From positions 744,001 through 808,000 of the forward strand of contig NZ_FNWK01000001.1 in the NCBI RefSeq assembly GCF_900108295.1: DNA of 64,000 nt, read 5' to 3'. The notes below the pieces were generated by a model. It made no database searches, was not told the origin of the DNA, and worked only from the letters and a program-made list of their open reading frames with translations. Each line of letters starts with the position of its first letter. Within the stretch, counting starts at the first letter, position 1. The position numbers and the translations under genes are program-made. Below are positions 42,957 through 51,759 of this stretch, piece by piece. Source of the DNA: Sphingopyxis sp. YR583 (GTDB lineage: Bacteria; Pseudomonadota; Alphaproteobacteria; Sphingomonadales; Sphingomonadaceae).

Positions 42957-43537
42957 AGTCCGGGAGCAAGTACATGAAATGGCACAGGCAGATCGCGTTG
43001 GCGGGGGCGCTTGCGATACTCGGCGGGTGCGCCGGACAGACCCCGCTCGCGGGAAGCGGAGACGCGCCGCCGCCCGCCGCAGCGTTCGTCCTCTCCCCCG
43101 GTGACAAGGTCAAGGTCGCGACCTATGGCGAAGAAAAGCTGACCGGGGATTTCGAGGTCTCGCCCGCCGGGACGATCGCGTTCCCGCTGATCGGTGAGGT
43201 CAAGGCTGCGGGGCTCCAGACCGAACAGCTCTCGAAGGATATCGAAGCGAAGCTTGGCGACGGCTATCTGCTCGAGCCCAAAGTCTCGGTTCAGGTCGCA
43301 AGCTTCCGTCCGATTTATTTGCTCGGCGAAGTGAACAAGCCCGGCGAATATCCCTACACACAAGGCCTCACCGTTCGCGGCGCGGTCGCGAAGGCCGATG
43401 GCTTCACCTATCGCGCCAATGAAAAACGCGTTTTCCTGAAGCGCGCCGGCGAAGCGGGCGAGAAGGAATATCCGATGACCGCCGATTTTGCGGTGCTCCC
43501 CGGCGACACGATCCGTTTCGGCGAACGTTATTTCTGA
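42953..43537 (+). CDS. Short OPX polysaccharide export lipoprotein (Wza/GumB-like)
   Basis: 194 residues with a lipoprotein signal (lipobox LGGC in AILGGCAGQTP), a Poly_export domain (VLSPGDKVKVATYGEEKLTG, then DGYLLEPKVSVQVASFRPIY) and one SLBB domain (LLGEVNKPGEYPYTQGLTVR). It is far shorter than E. coli Wza and lacks the extra SLBB and C-terminal helix that form the Wza pore, so it needs a separate outer-membrane barrel. A start at Met7 (42974) is also possible. The stop overlaps the next gene by one base (TGATG). Confidence 0.92.
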   Translation: MKSGSKYMKWHRQIALAGALAILGGCAGQTPLAGSGDAPPPAAAFVLSPGDKVKVATYGEEKLTGDFEVSPAGTIAFPLIGEVKAAGLQTEQLSKDIEAKLGDGYLLEPKVSVQVASFRPIYLLGEVNKPGEYPYTQGLTVRGAVAKADGFTYRANEKRVFLKRAGEAGEKEYPMTADFAVLPGDTIRFGERYF

Positions 43538-44250
43538 TGGATATCGCCAGTACATCGCGGGCGCCCGTTCCGGCGTTCGAGGAACCCGTGTCCGAAGAAG
43601 CCGGCAAGCCGCATCTTCGCGGTTGTCCGGTGAGCTTCGCCAAATTGAAGGCACTGCTCGCGGCCGATCTTTACCGTTATGCAGGGCGCGTCGGTTTCGG
43701 CGCTTTCGCGAAACATTACGCTTTCACACCGGGGTATAAATATACGGTCCTGATGCGCACGACGGGATGGCTCAAACTCAAGCCCGCCAAGGCTTTTGGC
43801 CTCTACCTCGTTGCCAAATGGCTACTACTTCGTGCGCGCTACAAATATGGTTTTGCAATCCCCGAATATATGGAGATCGGGCCCGGCCTGTTCCTCAACC
43901 GCTTCGGCGGCTTCTATTTCCATGGCGACACGGTGCTGGGCAGCAACGTCAACGTCACGCATGGCGTTGTGCTCGGCTATATGAACCGGGGCAGTCGACG
44001 CGGCGCGCCGGTGATCGGCGACCGTAGTTTTCTGGGATCGGGCGCCAAGGTGATCGGCGGCGTCAACGTCGGCGCCGAGGCCGCGATCGGCGCCAACGCC
44101 GTGGTGACAAGGGACGTGCCGGAACGCGGCGTCGTCGGCGGTATTCCGGCGAAACTGCTCTCCGATCAGGGCTCCGACGGCTATATCAATCGGCTGGCGC
44201 CGCCCGAACTGCTCGCGGCCTGCGAAGGCGCGCTCTACAGATCGCGCTGA
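43537..44250 (+). CDS. Serine-acetyltransferase-like left-handed beta-helix enzyme
   Basis: 237 residues. After an unmatched N-terminal region, hexapeptide repeats run from about residue 110 (IGPGLFLNRFGGFYFHGDTV, LGSNVNVTHGVVLGY, IGDRSFLGSGAKVIGGVNVG), with a His suited to acetyl transfer (THG). It probably O-acetylates the polysaccharide or a sugar precursor rather than making O-acetylserine, given its position after the OPX gene. It ends 7 bp before the convergent beta-barrel gene, and a hairpin spans both stops. Confidence 0.85.
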   Translation: MDIASTSRAPVPAFEEPVSEEAGKPHLRGCPVSFAKLKALLAADLYRYAGRVGFGAFAKHYAFTPGYKYTVLMRTTGWLKLKPAKAFGLYLVAKWLLLRARYKYGFAIPEYMEIGPGLFLNRFGGFYFHGDTVLGSNVNVTHGVVLGYMNRGSRRGAPVIGDRSFLGSGAKVIGGVNVGAEAAIGANAVVTRDVPERGVVGGIPAKLLSDQGSDGYINRLAPPELLAACEGALYRSR

Positions 44251-44251
44251 C

Positions 44252-44268
44252 CGGGCCTCACAGGCCCG
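44252..44268. terminator. Short hairpin at convergent gene ends
   Basis: CGGGCC-N5-GGCCCG, a 6-bp perfect stem overlapping the stop of the beta-barrel gene and just past the acetyltransferase stop (44250). It may end both transcripts; no U-tract is seen. Confidence 0.45.
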
Positions 44269-45556
44269 AGAAGGTCACACCGACCGAGACGCGATTGTCC
44301 GCAAACTCACGCCCCGCCGTCGCACCCCAGCTCGACTGGGTGCGGCGCTGGAGGTCAAAGCGCAGCGCCATCCGCTTGCTCACCAGATAGGATGCGCTGC
44401 CACGCCAGGTCCAGCGATCATCCTTGCGGTCGATATTGTTGAAATCGCGTTTCTCGAGCTCGCCGCCCGCGCTGATCATCAGGTTGCGCAGCAGCTCGTA
44501 ATCGGCGCGCAGCGTCATATTGGTCGCAAGATAACCGGTGGCGCCATTGACGCCCGTTTCCTTGATCCCGCGGTCGACCGTCCCGGTGATCGTCACGAGC
44601 GGGGTCAGGAAATAGGCCAGTTCACCGCGCACGAGGAGGCCCGAGACATCCTCGAACTCGGACGGCCGGTAATCCTGCCGAAAATAGCCCAGCCGCAGCG
44701 CCCCTCTGGCCTTGCGGCCCAGCTCGAAACTCGCGCCGCCGGCAAGTTCGAAGCCTTTCGAATCGCGCGCCGGCACCGGGCCGGTCCGTTCGCGATAATC
44801 GCGTTTGTTGACCGACCCTGCCACGAATAGCGCGATGCTGGGGCTCAGCGCATATTCGCCGACGGCTGTTCCGGTATAGATTGTGTGGTCGCGGAAATCC
44901 TGGTCGATCGGATCGCCGCCGGGGGTCACGCTATCGCTGTAGTTGCGGTTCTCGACGTCGACGACCCCGCGGACACGCAGCCGGTTGAAGACATGGGTAT
45001 AAGTGGCTGTCCCCCCGTTCAGCGTAAAGCGGACGGGTCTGTCGGCCTGTGTCGGGCTGTCGGGCGAAACGCGTTCCTGGCTGTATCGCCCGTTCCGCAA
45101 GGTGAGGTTCAGCGTGTCCGACTTGCTGATCGTATAGAGCGCGCCCGCATTCACCGAATATTGGGTGGCGTTTTCGCTCGCGCGGCTTGCGTAGCGCAGA
45201 AGGTCGAGTTCGCCGTCAACCGACAGCTTGAGATCAGGCGACGGCCGGACCAGCGAGACGCGCGGGCGGATGCGCAGATAGGCATCGCCGATCCGGTCGT
45301 CCTGCTGCGCATACAGATTGTCGTCATAACCCGCGCCGATCGCCATACGCGGCGTCAGTTCGAGAACGCCGAACTGGATCGGTTCGGGCGTGTAGTCGGG
45401 CCGGCGCCGCTCGAGCACCGCTATATTGCGGTCGCGGCCGAAGCTGTTCTCGCTCGAAACCGAGCCGAGACCGTCGGTCGCGTCCGATTGCTGACCGAAC
45501 GCGGGCACCGCGACACCGCAGCTGCCGAGCAGCGCAAAGGTGATCGCTCGCTTCAC
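44258..45556 (-). CDS. Outer-membrane beta-barrel protein (BBP2/DUF2320 type)
   Basis: 432 residues from a GTG at 45556 that overlaps the upstream stop (GTGA). A signal peptide (MKRAITFALLGSCGVAVPAF) is followed by alternating strands through the barrel, ending VSVGVTFSGL. The family occurs in exopolysaccharide loci. Because the OPX protein of this cluster is of the short type, this barrel is the likely outer-membrane pore that completes export, as described for Wzp porins in Myxococcus. The longer frame to 45634 lies in the upstream gene. That role is inference. Confidence 0.83.
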   Translation of the reverse strand: MKRAITFALLGSCGVAVPAFGQQSDATDGLGSVSSENSFGRDRNIAVLERRRPDYTPEPIQFGVLELTPRMAIGAGYDDNLYAQQDDRIGDAYLRIRPRVSLVRPSPDLKLSVDGELDLLRYASRASENATQYSVNAGALYTISKSDTLNLTLRNGRYSQERVSPDSPTQADRPVRFTLNGGTATYTHVFNRLRVRGVVDVENRNYSDSVTPGGDPIDQDFRDHTIYTGTAVGEYALSPSIALFVAGSVNKRDYRERTGPVPARDSKGFELAGGASFELGRKARGALRLGYFRQDYRPSEFEDVSGLLVRGELAYFLTPLVTITGTVDRGIKETGVNGATGYLATNMTLRADYELLRNLMISAGGELEKRDFNNIDRKDDRWTWRGSASYLVSKRMALRFDLQRRTQSSWGATAGREFADNRVSVGVTFSGL

Positions 45557-46470
45557 CGGGGCGCCAGCGTCACGAGGATCGGCGCATGATCCGATCCCGT
45601 CGGCGGCAGTCGCCGCGCCGACACCAGCCCCCAATCGGGCCCGGCGTAAAGCTGGTCGATCGGCAGCGCGGGAAAGGCGCGCGGCCAGCTTGGCAGCGCA
45701 CGCGTCATGCGGGTGAGCGGTGCAAGGGCGTGGTCCTGCTCACGCATCGCAGCAGCCCAAGGAGTAAGGTTCATGTCGCCTGCAACGATCAACGACCCGC
45801 GTTCGATCCGTGCCAGCGCACGCGCCACATCGCGCCTGCGCACCGCCTGATCGCGCGATGTCGGCCAAGGATAGTGAAGCGTCGCCACGGTGAAAGCACG
45901 CCCGCCAGGTTCGGCGATCCGCGCCCAAAGCAGCGGCGGACCGAATTTCCGGCCCCGGTCGTCCTTCAGGAAATAGTCCCTGTCGGCGATCGGCCAGCGC
46001 GAAAAGATGGCGAGGTCACAGCCCGGCGGGCATTGGGTCGCATAGTCGAAATGCTGGCGCAACGCCGCCAGCATCGGCGCAAAGCTGCCATCCACCTCCT
46101 GCACCATCACGATATCGGGTTTCGCATCGATGATCGCTTGCGCGGTGCCCGCAGGGTCGCGGTTGATCTGCCAGACATTGTGCGTCAGCACGCGAATCTG
46201 GTTCGCGCCCGCGGATGCAGGGGGAATCGCCCGCGTGAGTTCGGGGATCACCCCGATCGCAACCGGAGTCAGGCCGACCAGCGCCGCGACAACCGTCCAG
46301 CGCGGGTGCCGCCACGCGATGAGCAATCCCGCCACGACCATGAAGCCGAACAGCGGCAGGAACGACGCCAGCAAATCGAGCATCGGCACAAACCCGCCGG
46401 CAAGCGACAGCCACGCGGCGAGGCCCGCCCCGCCAGCCAGCAGGGTGCCAAGAGCCCGGATGCGCTTCAC
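45553..46470 (-). CDS. Membrane-anchored endonuclease/exonuclease/phosphatase-fold protein
   Basis: 305 residues. Three N-terminal membrane helices (about 5-85) lead to an EEP catalytic domain with its motifs in order: LTHNVWQINRD, MVQEVD (metal Glu), LHYPW, GDMNLTP and GSDHAPI (catalytic His). The fold can cut phosphodiesters or phosphomonoesters. It is coupled to both neighbours (ATGA with the GT2 gene upstream, GTGA with the barrel gene downstream), so it belongs to the polysaccharide operon. It might act on lipid-linked or glycerophosphate-type bonds at the periplasmic face. The substrate is unknown. Confidence 0.85.
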   Translation of the reverse strand: MKRIRALGTLLAGGAGLAAWLSLAGGFVPMLDLLASFLPLFGFMVVAGLLIAWRHPRWTVVAALVGLTPVAIGVIPELTRAIPPASAGANQIRVLTHNVWQINRDPAGTAQAIIDAKPDIVMVQEVDGSFAPMLAALRQHFDYATQCPPGCDLAIFSRWPIADRDYFLKDDRGRKFGPPLLWARIAEPGGRAFTVATLHYPWPTSRDQAVRRRDVARALARIERGSLIVAGDMNLTPWAAAMREQDHALAPLTRMTRALPSWPRAFPALPIDQLYAGPDWGLVSARRLPPTGSDHAPILVTLAPR

Positions 46471-47432
46471 GCTCGCGCAAGCAGCCGGTTGCGCAGGGCA
46501 TAGCTGGATTGGCGGAGCGACGCAGGGACCAGCTTCGCGGCGAGCAACAGCGCCGCGGTGCTCGCCCCTTCGGGCAGATAGAGATCGCTGAGCCGGATCG
46601 CCGTGCGGCCCGGATATTTCATCGCATAGCGGGCGTAGTGCGCGATTTCCTGATTCACGAGCCGCCGCAGCAACGCCGTCTCGCGCGGCGTCGCACCGGC
46701 AAGCATTGATCGAGCGGTTTCGACGAGACAGGGGACGTCGAGCGTCGTCGTCGACTTGCTGACCTTGTTGTCGCTGTCGCGGTGAAAGATTGCGGTGATG
46801 CGCGGGTCATAACGCAATGTCCCTCGCGCAAGCACGCGCAGCCACAAATCCTTGTCACCACCGCGCACCGCGCGCCCTTCGGGAAACAGCCCCGCCGCGA
46901 ACAGCATGTCGCGCCGGATCGCGATCGCGCCGGTCCACATCGGGCACTCGCGGACCGCTAGCCAGCTTGCAAGAAAGCCCTCGAAATCGATGCTTTGCGC
47001 TTGATTGAGTTCTGGCGCGAGGCGCTGGGGCTGCACGCGATCATCGAAAACATGATCGAACCGCGTCGCCAGGGCACGCACGTCCGGGTCTGCAGCGAGC
47101 CCCTCGGCGAACACCGCGAGATGATCGGGCTGCCAGAGGTCATCGGCGTCGAGAAAGGCGATCCAGTCGCCACGCGCGGCACGAATCCCGATATTACGCC
47201 CGGCATAACCGCCGGGGCCCGGTGTCGACAGGTCGAGGAGCTTGATCCGATCGTCGTTCATTGCTGCGACGATCTCCCGCCCACCGTCGGTCGAGCGATT
47301 GTCGATCACCAATATTTCGAACGCCGGGAAGCTTTGGGCGAATATGCTCTCGATCGCCGCGCGGACATGCGCGGCCTTGTTGTAGAGCGGCATGACCACG
47401 GAAAAACGCGGGGCATCATGGGGAAGAGTCAT
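46467..47432 (-). CDS. Glycosyltransferase family 2
   Basis: 321-residue GT-A enzyme: SVVMPLYNKAAHVRAAIESI, NRSTDGG and the metal-binding FLDADDLW (DxD). The C-terminal part contains GGDKDLWLRVL, which often contacts the acceptor. It adds a sugar to the repeat unit. Its ATG shares one base with the stop of the other GT2 gene upstream (TGATG), and its stop overlaps the EEP gene start (ATGA). Confidence 0.88.
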   Translation of the reverse strand: MTLPHDAPRFSVVMPLYNKAAHVRAAIESIFAQSFPAFEILVIDNRSTDGGREIVAAMNDDRIKLLDLSTPGPGGYAGRNIGIRAARGDWIAFLDADDLWQPDHLAVFAEGLAADPDVRALATRFDHVFDDRVQPQRLAPELNQAQSIDFEGFLASWLAVRECPMWTGAIAIRRDMLFAAGLFPEGRAVRGGDKDLWLRVLARGTLRYDPRITAIFHRDSDNKVSKSTTTLDVPCLVETARSMLAGATPRETALLRRLVNQEIAHYARYAMKYPGRTAIRLSDLYLPEGASTAALLLAAKLVPASLRQSSYALRNRLLARA

Positions 47433-48301
47433 CAGTCGCGCGCTGCCTTTCGTCCCCCCGCGAGATTGATATATTCGCCCACCGCCACCCCGGCGAGCTG
47501 CAACGTCAGGCCCATGACCGCCAGTCGCCGCCGCAAGGGCAGTTCGCGCGAGATCGCGGCGCGGCGCAGCCGCCGGATCGTGTCGACGGCGGTGATACCC
47601 AGCACATGAACGAGGCGCGGCCGCTGGCTGGTACGATCCCAGCGCCCGCCGCTCAGCCGCTGGCGTTTGCGCACCAGTTCGGCGCGGCTTGCGCGCACCG
47701 GATGGCGCACGACCATCGCCGGCACATAGACGAGCGGATGACCGCTATCGCGGATGCGCAGCGCCATCTGCCGGTCGCCGCCCGATTTGAGCGCCGCATC
47801 GAATCCGCCGAGCGCCTTCAGCAACGCCGTTTCGCTCGCCCAATTGGCCGTCGCGCAATTGCCGCGCGCGGCATGCGCCTGCGGAAAGCTGAACAGCCGC
47901 TCGTAATCGCCAAAGACCTCGCGCTCCTGAACAATCTCATCGAACAGCTCGATCTTGCCCGCGAGCACACCATATCCCGGATTCGCCGCCGCAGCGCGCA
48001 ATATCCCTTCCAGCCAGTCTGGGGCCGGCTCGCAATCGGCGTCGGTAAAGGCGGTTATCGGCGCCCGCACGCGCCCGATGCCGAGGTTGCGCGCGACATA
48101 GGAACCCGGCCTCTTCTCTTCGAGCAATTCGACGCCCGCATAGCTGCGGGCAATATTGCGCGTTGCGTCGCTCGATCCGTTGTCGACGACGATGATCTGA
48201 TAGGCCGCGCGAGGGAGCGTCTGACGCATCAGCGCGTCGAGGCAGCGGCCGAGCACGGCCTCGCCGTTCCATACGGGTATGACGACTGCGACTTGAAACA
48301 T
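47432..48301 (-). CDS. Glycosyltransferase family 2
   Basis: 289-residue GT-A enzyme from the ATG at 48301. AVVIPVWNGEAVLGRCLDAL, DNGSSDATRN and the metal-binding TDADCEPAPDW are canonical. A C-terminal hydrophobic segment (RLAVMGLTLQLAGVAVGEYI) suggests membrane association. It is first in a minus-strand unit with the second GT2, the EEP-fold protein and the beta-barrel. The region up to the divergent GT25 gene (48302-48526) presumably carries the promoter. Confidence 0.88.
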   Translation of the reverse strand: MFQVAVVIPVWNGEAVLGRCLDALMRQTLPRAAYQIIVVDNGSSDATRNIARSYAGVELLEEKRPGSYVARNLGIGRVRAPITAFTDADCEPAPDWLEGILRAAAANPGYGVLAGKIELFDEIVQEREVFGDYERLFSFPQAHAARGNCATANWASETALLKALGGFDAALKSGGDRQMALRIRDSGHPLVYVPAMVVRHPVRASRAELVRKRQRLSGGRWDRTSQRPRLVHVLGITAVDTIRRLRRAAISRELPLRRRLAVMGLTLQLAGVAVGEYINLAGGRKAARD

Positions 48302-48526
48302 AGATACGCCTGTCCAGTGCCCCCGCACCGGCCCAATCGACCTCTCGCGACGTGCCGGTCAACCGGATGCTGCACCTGCGAAGACGAGTTGCCCCGTTGG
48401 CCGGACGACCGGAGCGTCGGCGCCTTCGCTCTCAAATAATTGCCCGCTACCAAGGATCGCGTCGGGCCCGTCGTTGGTTCTGAACCGCGCAGCGATGCGC
48501 AACCGCAGTTGAAAAGGCGATATCAA

Positions 48527-49288
48527 TTGGGCGATTCCCTACCCGAATCGGGCGTAGCAACCGAAGTGCTGGTGGTGTCGCTTGAAACGGCCGCGGCGCG
48601 CCGCGCGGCTTTTGCCGAGCGAGCCGAAAGCACGTCGCTCGGCTGGCGCTTCTTCGATGCCTGCACCGCCCCGGCGCCGGGAATGGTGATCGACGAACCC
48701 GCGATCCGCCGCAACAAGGGCCGCGCGATGAGCAAGGGCGAGATCGGCTGCTATGCCAGCCATTTCTCGATCTGGCAGGATATGATCGCCCGCGACGTGC
48801 GGCAGGCGATCGTCCTCGAGGACGATACGGTCGTCGACTGGGCCTATCTCGAACCGCTCGCGCGCACCGACCTTCACGCCGAGGGTATCGACTATCTCAG
48901 GCTTTATGCGAAGCGGCCGACCTGGCAGCGCGTCGTTCGGCAAGATTTCCTCCAGCATTCGCGCGCGGTCGTCGAACTCGTCGGCCATGCCTATGGCACA
49001 CAGGGCTATGCGATCACGCTCGAAGGCGCGCGCCGGCTGGCGGAGCATTGCCGCACCGTCCGCCGCCCGATCGACGACGAGATGGACCGGTCGTGGGCGC
49101 ACGGCCTGCCCAATCTCGCGCTTTATCCCGCACCGATCCTTGAAGCGGCGATCGTCTCCGACATCGGCAGTTCGCGCTTCGGGCCCAAGGCCGACCCGCT
49201 CTATCACTCGATGAAACAAAGGGCCTGGCGGCAGGTCGAACGCGCGCGCATGCGGATGCTGAAAGCGAGACGCCTGCTTGAGCGCTGA
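48527..49288 (+). CDS. Glycosyltransferase family 25-like protein
   Basis: About 253 residues from a TTG at 48527 (TTG 48440 is the other possible start; no strong ribosome site marks either). The GT25 fold begins at VLVVSLETAAARRAAF and has GEIGCYASHFSIWQ and IVLEDDTVVDW, typical of LPS beta-galactosyltransferase-like enzymes. It likely adds a hexose to the repeat unit. It overlaps the flippase start by 11 nt. Confidence 0.82.
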   Translation: MGDSLPESGVATEVLVVSLETAAARRAAFAERAESTSLGWRFFDACTAPAPGMVIDEPAIRRNKGRAMSKGEIGCYASHFSIWQDMIARDVRQAIVLEDDTVVDWAYLEPLARTDLHAEGIDYLRLYAKRPTWQRVVRQDFLQHSRAVVELVGHAYGTQGYAITLEGARRLAEHCRTVRRPIDDEMDRSWAHGLPNLALYPAPILEAAIVSDIGSSRFGPKADPLYHSMKQRAWRQVERARMRMLKARRLLER

Positions 49289-50759
49289 CCTGCCCGCCCG
49301 CTTCGACGACGGGTTACGCGCACGCAGCCGGAGCTCGATCGGCTGGACGGTCACGCGCTTCCTGTCGGACCAGATCTTCTCGTTCGTCGTCTTCGTGATC
49401 CTCGCCCGCCTGCTCACGCGCGCCGACATCGGCGCCTTTGCGGTGATGGCGGTGACGGCCGAAGCCTTCCGCATCATCGCAACCGCAGGGCTGGTGCAGA
49501 CGATCGCCCGCAAGCGCGAGATCACGCCGGCCTTCCTCGACACCATCTATCGCTCGCAGCAGGCCTTTTCCTTCCTGTCGGCGATTCTGATCATGGCACT
49601 GGCCGCACCGATCGCGGATTGGATGGGGGCACCGAACATCGCCCTCCCGCTCGCGGTGATGAGCCTTTCGCTTCCGATCTCCTCGTTCGGCGCGACCCAT
49701 ATGGCGCTGCGCCTGCGCGAATTCGGACACCGCACAACGGCGCTGCGCTCGGTCGTCGGCGGACTGATCGGCGGCGCATGTGCTGTCGCTGCCGCCTTTG
49801 CCGGGCTCGGTCTCTGGAGCCTCGTCATCCAGCGCCTCGTCACCGAAATCGTCGGGGTCATCCTGTCGCGCGCGTCCTATGACTGGAAACCGGGCTGGCA
49901 GTTCGACTGGGTCATCCTGCGCGGCACCCTGATGCTCAACGCCAGCCTAATCTATGTCCAGCTCGCCTTTCTCGCGACGGTGCGCGTGCAGGAAATGGCA
50001 ATCGGCGCCGGGATCGGGCTCGCCGCAGTCGGCGTCTATCGTACCGCCTGGCGCACCGTCGAACTGATCGGGCGCGGCGCGATCCAGCCCTTCACGCAGG
50101 TCGCGGTACAGACGCTCGCGCGCGTCAAGGACGAGCCTGCCGAACTGCGCGAGGCCTATCGCTGGATGATTTCGCGCGCTTCGGCGTTGTCCTTTCCCGC
50201 GCTCGTGGGCTTCGGCGCGCTCGCTCCAATCGCCATACCCACCGTGTTCGGGCCGAAATGGGACGAGGCCGGCCAGCTTGCACAGATTTTCGCCTTCATG
50301 GCGGTGCCCTTCACGCTCAATTTCTTTGCCTCGCCATCGCTCAGCGTGCTTGGCGCGTCGCGCAGCCTGATTTCGCTCTCGACGACGCAGCTCGTGCTCG
50401 GCGTGATCCTGACACTCGCGGCCTTGCCCTTCGGGTTGTTTGCGGTCGCCATCGCCTATGTCGGGCGCGCTTACCTGACCTTGCCGATGCAGATCTGGCT
50501 GCTCCGCCGCGCCTCGGGCATCCGCCCGATCGACAGCCTGCGTGCGGTCGGCGCACCGCTCATCGCCTCGACGCTGATGGGACTGGTACTGGCGATCGCC
50601 ATGCGCCTGCTCGATGCGCATCTCGCCGACTGGCAGTCACTGCTGCTGCTCGTCGCGATCGGCGGCATATTCTACGGCCTCGCGCTGCTCGTCATCTCGC
50701 GCCCCTGGCGCGACCGCTTCCTGTTCCTGTTAAAACGCATCAGAAAGAGCCCGACATGA
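49278..50759 (+). CDS. Polysaccharide flippase (Wzx/MOP superfamily)
   Basis: 493 residues with about 12-14 membrane helices. The start SSIGWTVTRFLSDQIFSF, then VILARLLTRADIGAFAVMAV, is typical of WzxC-type oligosaccharide flippases. It moves the completed lipid-linked repeat unit to the periplasm for the polymerase. It uses a TTG start within the end of the GT25 gene, the only in-frame start available; its stop overlaps the pyruvyltransferase ATG (ATGA). Confidence 0.9.
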   Translation: MSADLPARFDDGLRARSRSSIGWTVTRFLSDQIFSFVVFVILARLLTRADIGAFAVMAVTAEAFRIIATAGLVQTIARKREITPAFLDTIYRSQQAFSFLSAILIMALAAPIADWMGAPNIALPLAVMSLSLPISSFGATHMALRLREFGHRTTALRSVVGGLIGGACAVAAAFAGLGLWSLVIQRLVTEIVGVILSRASYDWKPGWQFDWVILRGTLMLNASLIYVQLAFLATVRVQEMAIGAGIGLAAVGVYRTAWRTVELIGRGAIQPFTQVAVQTLARVKDEPAELREAYRWMISRASALSFPALVGFGALAPIAIPTVFGPKWDEAGQLAQIFAFMAVPFTLNFFASPSLSVLGASRSLISLSTTQLVLGVILTLAALPFGLFAVAIAYVGRAYLTLPMQIWLLRRASGIRPIDSLRAVGAPLIASTLMGLVLAIAMRLLDAHLADWQSLLLLVAIGGIFYGLALLVISRPWRDRFLFLLKRIRKSPT

Positions 50760-51754
50760 CCCAGAAGACCGCCGATCAGCTCGTCGGCGAACTCGCCCAG
50801 CGTTTTTCGCAGCAGCTCGACCGGGTGCTTCCCGCGGGCAAGCTCGCGCTGGTCGACTTCCCCGATCATTCGAACGTCGGCGACTCGGCGATCTGGCTCG
50901 GCGAAATGGCGTATCTGCGCAAGACGGGGCGCCTTCCCGCATATTATTCGGCCATCGCCGATTTCGACGACGCGGCGTGTCGGGCGGCGATCGGCGGCGG
51001 AGCGATACTGATCCATGGCGGCGGGAACATGGGAACGCTCTGGCCGAAGCATGAAGCCTTCCGCCTGCACCTCCTCCGCACGCATCGCGGACGTCCGATC
51101 ATCCAGATGCCGCAATCGATCCATTATGCCGATCCCGCGGCCGCGGCCGAAATGGCCGAAGCGATCCGCGCGCACGGGCAATTCACCCTGCTCGTCCGCG
51201 ACGCGCGCTCGCTCGCCTTTGCCGAACAGCATTTCGATTGCGATATCCGGCTGTGCCCCGATGCCGCGCTGATGCTCGGACGGCAGAGGAAGGATCCGGC
51301 AACCGTGCCCGTCTTCGCCCTTCTTCGCACCGACCATGAACGCGCGGCGGGCGAGACCGCGCTCCCCGCCGGCGTCGTCGCCGACGATTGGCTCGAAGAA
51401 GATGCCGGCCAGAAACGCCGCCTGCGCCTGTCGCTGAAGCTTGGCCGCCTCTTCACGCGCGATCCCATGGCGCAGCGCGCCGCGCGGCAACAGCGCCTGG
51501 CCGAATGGCGGTTCCAGCGCGGCCTTGCAATGCTGTCCTCCGGCGAGCTCGTCGTGACCGACCGGCTCCACGCGCATATCCTGTCGCTGCTGCTCGACAT
51601 CCCGCATGTGCTGCTCGACAACAGCTATGGCAAGGTTGCGGGTTTCGCCGATCAATGGACGGGCGACTATGCGGGGCTGATGCGCGCGACAAGCCGTGCC
51701 GGGGCCTTCGACACCGCGCTGGCCTGCCGCGCTCCGCAAATTGTCGACGGCTGA
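50756..51754 (+). CDS. Polysaccharide pyruvyl transferase
   Basis: 332 residues. DFPDHSNVGDSAIWLGE, IHGGGNMGTLWP and VVTDRLHAHILSL are the family signatures (PF04230, as in CsaB/ExoV/GumL). It adds a ketal-linked pyruvate from phosphoenolpyruvate to a sugar, giving negative charge. It is coupled to the flippase by ATGA. Its stop lies 5 bp from the convergent phosphoglycosyltransferase stop. Confidence 0.9.
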   Translation: MTQKTADQLVGELAQRFSQQLDRVLPAGKLALVDFPDHSNVGDSAIWLGEMAYLRKTGRLPAYYSAIADFDDAACRAAIGGGAILIHGGGNMGTLWPKHEAFRLHLLRTHRGRPIIQMPQSIHYADPAAAAEMAEAIRAHGQFTLLVRDARSLAFAEQHFDCDIRLCPDAALMLGRQRKDPATVPVFALLRTDHERAAGETALPAGVVADDWLEEDAGQKRRLRLSLKLGRLFTRDPMAQRAARQQRLAEWRFQRGLAMLSSGELVVTDRLHAHILSLLLDIPHVLLDNSYGKVAGFADQWTGDYAGLMRATSRAGAFDTALACRAPQIVDG

Positions 51755-51759
51755 CGCCC

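Noticed and set aside
48440..48527. TTG at 48440 as GT25 start
   Set aside because: The extra 29 residues show no family similarity and no ribosome site; kept as an alternative only.
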